From: Elgaria multicarinata webbii
Lineage: Eukaryota > Chordata > Lepidosauria > Squamata > Anguidae
Assembly (NCBI RefSeq): GCF_023053635.1
Contig: NC_086172.1
Coordinates: 120,565,681-120,629,680 of the forward strand
Length of the DNA: 64,000 nucleotides
Direction: 5' to 3'
Shown here: positions 56,964 to 64,000 of the stretch, in pieces
How positions within the stretch are numbered: the stretch's first letter is position 1
How the letters are laid out: every line of letters starts with the position of its first letter
Notes under the pieces: generated by a model
Told to the model about the DNA's origin: nothing
Seen by the model: the letters and a program-made list of their open reading frames with translations, nothing else
Databases searched by the model: none
Made by a program: the position numbers and the translations under genes

Positions 56964-59900
56964 GTTCCCTTGGGGTCCTCATAGCACAGCACATGGTGGC
57001 TGTCCCCCCCCTTGCATATGTGATGCAGAAGCAGCAGCTGTCCAGGTTTCCAGTTGTGCAGAAATCAAACAAAACAGCCCCAAATTACTGATGGATGGAT
57101 CAATTTAACAGATTTATTTCCCAGCTTCCCACCATTTAGGTCTTCAAGGCAGCTTAAAATGTTTAGACTTTCTGTATTGGAACAAGCCAAGAGATCCCCT
57201 TGCCCTATAGCCGACAGCCTCATCAGAGGACCAATCCCTTCTGAGGAAGCCGTCGTGTTGGGGCCTCCCCTTCTGTATCGGTTTCCTGGCTGGGTGTTGG
57301 CTTGAAGGTCATTAGAAGCCTCGCTGGAGAGGGCTGGACGGAGCGGCTCTTCTCCCTTGCTGTTGTCAGTGGCAGAGCCGTGAAACCTACATGCTGCAGT
57401 ACGAAACACGCTGTAGCGGCGTGCAGACCAGAGATTCCTGGGGCTTCAGGGTATAATTCCCTTCCGTTTCCTAATCAGATACTGTCTGGTAACAGAGTTA
57501 TGAAACTAGGTGCAGAGCTCTGCCCCTCCTCTGCTATGTTCACTGCTGCCTTCTCCCCTGCCCTTGGAGAACATCGTATGTCTTTGCTTTGTAGTATTAA
57601 AGGAGCTGTTCAACAGGTAGGCCTTTTGACTCTAGGGAAAGATAATAAGTGACATTCATGTAAATGAAATCTGAGTACGTAAATTGGCAAAGCAACGTGT
57701 AAGGCTGGGGAGTATTTTGCAAGGTGTTGAATTTTACAACATCTCAGTAGGAATTGAAACAACTTACTCTAAATATTTGTTCCTGCTGTCATGTGAATTT
57801 GGGATTTCCTTCTCCCTGCTTATTCTTCTAGCTGCACTGAAGTGTGAATTAGAGGCTCGCTGACCGTAGATTTCCCTGCCCTCACCATTGCCCTGTTTAT
57901 GTTTCGGGGGATTCCCTCTACAGATGGATGTTCCCGTATGCTGCCCCCTTGCTTTGGGGAACAGTCCAGCCGGTACCTTGACCGTGAGGCCTTGGTGTCC
58001 CAAGTACGAAAAATGGAAGAGGAGAACCAGCTCTTGAGGCTGCAGCTCAGCCACTCCCAGGCCCAGGAGGAGAGGGCCGATGGCACTGACAACAGCCAGC
58101 AGGGGGCGCAGTTCATAGAGGACCAGGACGGAAGGAACAACCAAACCAGCTGCCCCAAGCAGAGGATGGTTCAGAAGTGTGAGGTAAGCGTGGGGCGTGG
58201 CTCACGGTCCTGGCGCCCTGAATGGCGCGCATTTGCAGGCAACGAATTCTGTCAGAAGTGGGAAACGGCTTGGAAGTCACAGTGAGAGGTGTGTTGTAGG
58301 CTCCGAGATACTGGATGTTGCCATCTAATTTCCTTTTAGGTACTGTGGTATTTTATTATATTATATTATATTATATATTATTTATTTATTTATCTATTTC
58401 ATTTCTACACCACCTAATAGGCAAAGCTCTCTGGGCGGTTCACAAAAATTAAAACCACAGGTTTAAAATATGGAAGCTTAAAACCACAATATAGAAGTAC
58501 AAGCAGAATAAAGCCTAGTAGCAGTGCAGAGATTTAAAATGCAGATTTAACACAGCAGAGCTAAAAGAATAGGAAGCAAAAATGCTAAAATGCTGGGAAA
58601 ATAAAAGGTCTTCACTGGGCACCGAAAGGAATACAACGTAGGTACCAGGCGAACCTCTCTAGGGAGTTCATTCTACAGCCGGGGTGCCACAGCAGAGAAG
58701 GCCCTTTTCCTGGTAGCCACCCGCCTCATTTCCTTTGGCAGGGGCTCACGGAGAAGGACCTCTGAAGGCGAACTTAGGGTCTAGGCAGTTACACATGGGA
58801 GGAGGCGATCCTTCAGGTAACTTGACCCCAAGCTGTTTAGGGCTTTCAGTGTTAATAAGCACTTTGAATCAGACTTTGAAAGGGGCTGGCAGCCAGTGCA
58901 GCTGGGAAAGTACTGGCATAATGTGTACTTGTTGGCCATAGAGGGTATGATAGAGCAAAGTTGTTTTCTTCATCCTGCAAGAAGAGATTTGTGTGATAAT
59001 ACTAGCTTGTGTCTGAATTTTAGCCCTATTTTGCTTTGTCCATTTTGCTCTTGGAAAAAGCCCTGCTCTGCTCACCTCATGACTGGAGGGGTGAAGATGA
59101 AAAGACCATAGGAACATAGGAAGCTGTGATATGCTGAGTTGGATCATGGATCCATTTAGCCCACTATTGCCAACAGTGACTGGTGGCGACTCTCTAGGGT
59201 TTCAGGCAGGATTTGTTCTAGTCCTACCTGGAGAAGACGGTGATGGACCTTCTGCACTCAGAGTATGTGCTGGACCACTGAGCGGCATGTAGATTGGAGA
59301 GGACAGCAACGATTGAATGCCCACTTCTAATGGAAGAAAATGGGAGATGACCTCTTGCAATGTGTTTTGGTTGGGGACCAGGCCTGATGGTTTCTATTTT
59401 TTTCCTGACAGCTCCTCCATGTTGCGATTGTGTGTGCTGGGTACAATGCGAGTCGGGATGTTGTCACTCTGGTGAAATCCATCCTCTTCCACAGGTAACC
59501 TGCTTCCCCCTCCCATTCTCTTTGAGTGGGTAGTGAGGTTCCATGGGAGTTTGGAGGGCTCACAGATGATGCCTTCCTGCACCTTGGCTTCCAAGCTGCT
59601 GTTCTGGAAGTGGGAGGGAAGGCATAGGGCAGGCTCAGCCTGGTGTGGGGAAGGCTTGTTTGGTTTTCTGCCCTCCACCCTTTCCCCTGCTAGTTGTGCT
59701 GCCTGGATGTTGAAGCGGGTGGGGCTGTCCCAGAAGGCATCAATTACAGCGTAGAGGTGGGAGAATGCCTGGGGAGGGATTCAGAAGATGGCCTTCCCTA
59801 GTCTGGTCTCCTCCAGATGTGTTGGACTGCAACTCCCATCGTTCCAGCCAGCATGGCCATTGGGAATTATAGGTGTTTTGGTCGCAACACATCTGGAAGG

Positions 59901-62900
59901 TACCAGGGTGGGAAGGCTGGACCAGGCTATCTTCGGAATCTGTTTCTTAAAATAGCCGGCCTTCTGCTATTTATGAGCATGACCTGTTTCCCTCCTTGAC
60001 AGGAGGAATCCTCTCCACTTCCATCTCATCACTGACTCGGTGGCCCACCAGATCCTGCAGACCTTGTTCCAGTCCTGGATGGTGCCCTCGGTCCATGTTA
60101 GCTTCTACGATGCAGATGACTTGAAGGCAAGGGAGCTAGATCTAATCTTGTCTTGCCGTCCCTTGTCCCCCTCCTTCCTTTTGAATGTCCCCTTCCAGAA
60201 TCCGTGTTTCTGTGAAGTGAGCAGCTCCGTAGGAAAGGCCTGGGGCAGGAATTGTTTGCTTGGAGTTAGGAGATATCCATCATTTTGCTACCGGTCACTC
60301 TTTTGCTCCTATTACTGTTTCATTGTGGGTAGGGGGAGGCACCCATTGACTGGGTTTGAAGCATTCCACTTGGAACTGAGTCTTCCGATGGGTGCGTAGC
60401 TCAGTGTCTGTGGATGGGTTGTCACCCCGTTTGCTTATTGCAGGGGTCAGAAAAGCTATACGGGTGCCTGCTGTTTAAGAGGATTTACATTGGCTTCAGA
60501 GAGAAAGGCTTGTTCAGCCTTCTAAGAATGTCAGTCCTTTTAGCAAAGTGAAAGGACAGGTAGGTTAGAGGTAGGGTGCCTGGAGGGAGACGGAGTTGTC
60601 CAGGGCCATGAAACCATGGCCAGTGACCACAGGAGCTGAGCCAGCCCTGCTCTGGTTTCTGATCCATGGCTAGCCATTAAATAGACATTATGTACAACCT
60701 GCTCTCCATAATCAAAAGGACTAGAATCACAGTTAATTTTTGCTTTGAGATTTGCAAGGAGCCAGCAGGGACCCTCCAACATGCTAAATATTTCCTCCTT
60801 ACCAACCTGCCTGGTCACTGAGGTCATTGGAGGGCATGCTCCTGGTGGTTCCACGTGGACGTTTGGCCCAATTAGAGGTCCACCAAGAGAAAAGCCTTTA
60901 GTGTGGTGGCCCCTTCTCTTTGGAACTCCCTTCCCTTGGATGTAAGGCAGGCACCCACACTATGCTGTTTCTGGCACTTCCTGAAAACAACTTTCCAGGA
61001 AGCATTCCTCAACTGACCAGTCACCATTTTGATTGGTTTACTGTTTTAAACTGAACAATTTTAATTTGCTCTTTTAATCTTCTTTCCCCCCCAGTTTTAT
61101 TCCTACGTACACTGCTCTGGAATCTTTTTTTTTAAGATATGGAGTAGTATATAAATATTGTAAATAAATAAATACACATAATTGTTTTGGAATTAAATCT
61201 GTTAGAACGATCAGGGTTAACTTGGGGTTTTCAGACATGGAACTGTTTAATTCCGATGTAATGAGGGAGGCAGCTCCAATGTTCTTCCTGTATTGGATGC
61301 CTCTGATGAAAGTAAAATGCTGCCTGGAGAAGTTTGCACACTTAAAGGCAGACTAACAATAATTTTAAATAAAGTAAATGAATAACATTAGAACTCATGT
61401 GGGGGAACATGCAGCCTCCTGTGGGCATTTCATTGTCTCAAACAACCGGTGAAGCATGGCTGGCACTGGAGACGACCTACGCAGATACGTTGGAGGGGCC
61501 CACCAAACCCAACGGTGGGTCTGGAGCAATGCCAGATTCACCCTCCACACCTTTCTCTCTCTTGGGATAGTGAGTGAGCAAGTGGTGTGCTCTCTCTTTG
61601 GTGTGGGAGGGAGGACCACAGGTCTCTTCCTCAGGGACCATCGCAGTCAGAACAGGCCCTGAGTCCCTACACTCCTTGAAGTCTCATCCTGCTATAACCC
61701 ATCAGAAAATATTTGTAGTGACCAGAATAGCAAAAAATTGCTAGACCCTGAATGCCCTTTTGCAGACTTGCAGGTCTGCTTCCCAAGAACAGTAAGTCCC
61801 CCGGAGTCCGTTTGGAATTGCATCTGTGTAAAAGCTGCCGCTTGGGTGGAGGCTCTGGGTGGGGTGGGCCGGGGGGTGGACCCCATGCAACTTGTCTTAA
61901 TGCTGCTGCAAGCTAACAAGAACGCAACCTGTTAGGATGGAGGCAAGTTACATGGCAGGGCTCATCTACATGACGGTTTGCAAGCATATCCACCCCACTG
62001 ATTTCTGTGGGGTAGTTTTAGATCTCAGTGGGGACGTAACAGGAGACGTTGGTGCCCTGTTCCTGTTTTCAGCACACTCTCATTATTCAAGCTGTAGAAA
62101 CAGTTGGAGTTTTTGGCTTTGGTCTTGTCCACAGATTAGATGCACAACTGCTGCTCTCCTGTTCCTAAACATTTCTTTCTTTCTGTTGTTGTTGTTATTG
62201 TTATTACAGACAGACATTAGCTGGATCCCAAACAAGCACTACTCTGGCATCTATGGGCTGATGAAGCTCACGCTCACCAAGGCCCTGCCCTCCGACCTTG
62301 CCAAGGTCATTGTCCTGGACACAGACATCACCTTTGCCACCGACATTGCAGAATTGTGGGCCATCTTTGGGAAGTTTTCAGGTAATTGACAGGCATTTAG
62401 TGTAGGTGGCTGAGGAGTGAGTCTTTCAACCAGGGGAGTTGAAACTCTTTCAGCCCGAGGGTGGGATTCCATTTTGGACCATCTTTCAAGGGAGGGGCAC
62501 ATTCCAGTGATGGACAGGCTCAAAAGCAAATGGGGTGGACCCCAAACCACAGAAAATAGCTTAAAAGCTCTGACTGCTAGTAACTAAGCCATAGGAAACT
62601 CATTTTAGCCTTTTAGGTTAGGGGTGGGGGTGGGGGGAAGACATGCAAAGGGCCGTGCACTTTGTTGTCCCTTGATGCTCTATGGCCTCTCCCGCCCAAT
62701 CAATGGGCTTCCCAGTTACTCTGTTCCTTTGCAAACTGATATGCAACAAGAAGCAGGCTTGACAGCGGACTTCCTTATGAACTTGTTGCCTCCCAGAACT
62801 TAAAATTAGCCCTTCTGGGTTCCTGAGTCCTGAGCTGGGAACCTGGCTGGAAGATGGGCAAATCCTGCTAGCTGCATTTGGTCTCAATGACCTTGTCCCT

Positions 62901-64000
62901 TAATCCAGACAAACAGGTGATTGGTCTGGTGGAAAACCAAAGTGATTGGTACCTGGGGAATCTCTGGAAGAACCATAAGCCGTGGCCAGCATTGGGGCGT
63001 GGCTTCAATACAGGTAAGCTCCAAAGTGTACGTGGAGGTGTGACTTTCCTGGGTGTGACAGCTTGAAGTTTGGATTGAGCAAGGCCCTGTCCCTGTTGCA
63101 CACTAGCTTGAGCGCGAGGTTTGTACATGGGGAAGTCTAGGTTTGGATATCTGCCTCTGGTCCTTGGCAACTCGACTAATAGTGTGTGGCTGATAACCCG
63201 TAGTTTCAGACTGTGGGACAACTGTGACGGTGCTGGGCTCAGAGGCATGGCTGAGCTCGCCATGCAAAGCCCCCTCTTTGGGACAGGCAGAGAGCGGCCC
63301 CCGAAACAAGCCTCTGTTCTCACTTGAGGCTGCTGCTCTCCTTGACGGGTTGGGAGTATTTCCTCACAGCCCCTGGTGGTTGTACACAGAGCAGCTTATT
63401 CTAGCAGGGCCTCCATGGAGATTTAGTTGTTCATTTAAAATATTACTTATCCTGGTCTTCAGCCCCAAAGGCTCTTGGGGCAGCTGACACATAATTTGTA
63501 AAATAAGACATCCTGGTTCTCCGTGTGAGGTGGATTCCTCTTGGCTGAGGTCTGGGCTCCTTCCTGCCACTGCAACATAGGAGGATGGTTTCCCGTATCG
63601 ATTGGCTGGAATGCCACACTGAGGACTAGCCACAACTTTTTGTTGCCAGGTTTTTATTTCCACAGCCCCTCCTCCAGGCACTTGATAGTCTGCTCTGGAT
63701 TCACGTGGCCCTGCCCCCCCCCCCCATTCTTGCTGGATTGGCTTCCTCCCCCCCCTTCAGACATGGGACGTGTGTGCTGCTCAATGACTGCTCTTTCTTC
63801 TTAGAAGTGTGTGTGTGTGTGTGTGTGTAAGAGACAGGACAGTGTCAATTTTGGATTGTTTGATAGAGGCTCACCCTGTACACTGGCTTGCTTTGGGTGT
63901 AAGGGAAAGCTGGAATCAAGGGGCAAGATGAGGACAGCCCTGCAGGGGACCAAGAGAGCCATGTCCTCACCCTGCAGCCTGGCAGTTGGGTTTATACCAG
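56236..64000 (+). CDS. LARGE2: LARGE2 (GYLTL1B), 5' part of the gene, runs off the window
   Basis: LARGE2 is a type II Golgi membrane enzyme with xylosyltransferase and glucuronyltransferase activities that extends matriglycan on alpha-dystroglycan. Six coding exons (56294-56393, 57924-58183, 59412-59494, 60003-60126, 62210-62381, 62909-63013) give 844 nt and 281 residues; human LARGE2 has 721. Residues 11-29 are a hydrophobic signal-anchor. Residues 54-82 ([20 protein letters not shown]) look like the coiled-coil stem. The first catalytic domain begins at [20 protein letters not shown] and carries the DTD metal-binding motif at 226-228 (VLDTDITF). N-glycosylation sequons lie at 106, 132 and 256. 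KCELLHV, RGFNT and the PEX16 neighbour favour LARGE2 over LARGE1. All introns are GT-AG except coding intron 4, which is GC-AG. Confidence 0.95.
56244..56279 (+). promoter_or_regulatory. Upstream ORF of 11 codons before LARGE2 ATG
   Basis: ATG at 56244 opens [11 protein letters not shown] and stops at TGA 56277-56279, 14 nt before the main ATG at 56294. The uORF ATG has A at -3 (AGAATGC), a fair context. It is in a different frame from the main ORF. Such uORFs often lower translation; this is inference here. Confidence 0.6.
56294..56393 (+). CDS. LARGE2: LARGE2 coding exon 1
   Basis: ATG in good context (CACCACCATGC). Encodes [20 protein letters not shown] and [13 protein letters not shown], the cytosolic tail and signal-anchor. 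Donor GAGT|GTGAGT, phase 1. LARGE1 has a similar start, MLGICRGRRKFLAA. Confidence 0.92.
56660..56832. mobile_element. Palindromic MITE, one and a half copies
   Basis: CCAACCTGCACTCTCCAGAT, then CATCTGGAGGCC, then a second set CTGCAACTCCCATCAGCC and TGGGAGTTGTAGGTCAAAAC. Looks like one copy partly duplicated or nested. LARGE2 coding intron 1. Confidence 0.65.
56921..56961. repeat. (CT)n microsatellite
   Basis: About twenty CT units in LARGE2 coding intron 1. Confidence 0.95.
57924..58183 (+). CDS. LARGE2: LARGE2 coding exon 2 (stem, coiled coil)
   Basis: Acceptor CTCTACAG|AT and donor GTGTGAG|GTAAGC. 86 codons from GCSRMLPPC to MVQKCE. The heptad-like [20 protein letters not shown] is the coiled-coil stem; the rest is polar and poorly conserved, with the sequon NQT at 106. 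Confidence 0.93.
58377..58945 (-). mobile_element. L2-type LINE 3' end
   Basis: Antisense: CAAAGCTCTCTGGGCGGTTC, TCTACAGCCGGGGTGCCACA, GCAGAGAAGGCCCTTTTCCT and GGCTGGCAGCCAGTGCAGCT. It pairs in reverse with the sense end at 19349. LARGE2 coding intron 2. Confidence 0.8.
59107..59285 (-). mobile_element. tRNA-derived SINE, second family
   Basis: ATAGGAACATAGGAAGCTGT, CAACAGTGACTGGTGGCGAC, AGTCCTACCTGGAGAAGACG and head GGACCACTGAGCGGC. It ends about 125 bp before LARGE2 coding exon 3. Confidence 0.8.
59412..59494 (+). CDS. LARGE2: LARGE2 coding exon 3
   Basis: Acceptor CCTGACAG|CTC and donor CACAG|GTAACC. Encodes [20 protein letters not shown] and VKSILFH, the first strand and loop of the GT8-type fold. 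Nearly identical to LARGE1. Confidence 0.96.
59795..59912. mobile_element. Palindromic MITE
   Basis: CTCCTCCAGATGTGTTGGAC and ACACATCTGGAAGGTACCAG form the arms. The centre is CCAGCCAGCATGGCCATTGG. It ends about 90 bp before LARGE2 coding exon 4. Confidence 0.75.
60003..60126 (+). CDS. LARGE2: LARGE2 coding exon 4, ends at a GC donor
   Basis: Acceptor CTTGACAG|GAGG. Encodes [20 protein letters not shown] and [20 protein letters not shown] plus K. Homology (human LK then VSWIPN) and phase 0 place the end at TTGAAG, followed by GCAAGG. No in-frame GT donor fits exon 5. Confidence 0.94.
60868..61172 (+). mobile_element. L2-like LINE 3' end
   Basis: CCTTCTCTTTGGAACTCCCT (WNSLP-like residues), CTTCCTGAAAACAACTTTCC, GATTGGTTTACTGTTTTAAA and a tail ATTGTAAATAAATAAATAC. 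LARGE2 coding intron 4. Confidence 0.7.
61173..62209. other. LARGE2 coding intron 4 remainder
   Basis: No additional exon or clear repeat seen. The stretch before exon 5 is T-rich, a normal polypyrimidine tract. Confidence 0.5.
62210..62381 (+). CDS. LARGE2: LARGE2 coding exon 5 with DTD motif
   Basis: Acceptor TTATTACAG|ACA and donor TCAG|GTAATT. Encodes [38 protein letters not shown] and AIFGKFS. The DTD at residues 226-228 binds Mn2+ and the UDP-sugar in this family. Confidence 0.96.
62909..63013 (+). CDS. LARGE2: LARGE2 coding exon 6
   Basis: Acceptor AATCCAG|AC and donor ACAG|GTAAGC. Encodes [20 protein letters not shown] and [18 protein letters not shown] (LARGE1: GYNT) supports LARGE2. 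The next exon, expected to start with GVILL-like residues, is not seen before 64000. Confidence 0.96.
63805..63829. repeat. (GT)n microsatellite
   Basis: About twelve GT units in LARGE2 intron 6. Confidence 0.95.

Noticed and set aside
63950-64000. TTTATACCAG at the right edge as a possible acceptor for LARGE2 exon 7
   Set aside because: The exon itself would lie outside the window and the polypyrimidine tract is weak, so it cannot be judged.
1-64000. Endogenous retrovirus, LTR element or Polinton
   Set aside because: No paired long terminal repeats, no gag, pol or env-like domains, and no capsid-like or polymerase-B frames were recognised.

Overview
This window is vertebrate genomic DNA, most likely from a squamate reptile (lizard or snake). 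The evidence is split genes with GT-AG introns, roughly 40% GC background with two CpG-rich promoter-like islands, and a repeat mix of CR1, L2 and BovB/RTE-like LINE ends, two tRNA-derived SINE families, many palindromic MITEs and long microsatellites. BovB together with CR1, L2 and abundant hairpin MITEs is typical of squamates. Species cannot be named from the window alone.

Two host genes can be read with confidence, in the head-to-head order known from 11p11.2 in human. PEX16 (minus strand, 17912 down to 3925) is complete: eleven coding exons whose phases all agree, 344 codons plus stop, with a 3' UTR and an AATAAA signal near 3551. LARGE2 (GYLTL1B, plus strand) has its start codon at 56294 and runs off the right edge. 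Six coding exons are present and encode the first 281 residues: signal-anchor, coiled-coil stem and the first half of the xylosyltransferase (GT8-like) domain with its DTD motif. PEX16 is a peroxisomal membrane peroxin. LARGE2 is a Golgi glycosyltransferase that extends matriglycan on alpha-dystroglycan. They are neighbours, not pathway partners.

Layout: 1-3534 is intergenic DNA beyond the PEX16 3' end; 3535-17912 is PEX16 with repeat-filled introns; 17913-18620 is the CpG-rich PEX16 promoter; 18.6-45.6 kb is repeat-rich intergenic DNA without a recognisable gene; 45.6-46.7 kb is a second CpG-rich island that may hold the LARGE2 promoter and a non-coding first exon; 46.7-56.2 kb would then be intron 1 of LARGE2; 56.2-64 kb is the LARGE2 coding part.

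Points of interest: a GC-AG intron in each gene (PEX16 intron 9, LARGE2 coding intron 4); a short upstream ORF just before the LARGE2 start codon; a hAT-like element inside a SINE with a perfect 8-bp target duplication; a hairpin hAT MITE with a perfect 8-bp duplication; a TIR-bounded GC-rich element carrying a purine-rich minisatellite and several perfect palindromes; a perfect 20-bp inverted repeat with an 11-nt loop; and a family of long palindromic elements built from TTAACC-type blocks. No retrovirus or LTR element, CRISPR array or free-standing RNA gene was recognised. I found no convincing new molecular system; the best leads are splice signals and repeat structures.
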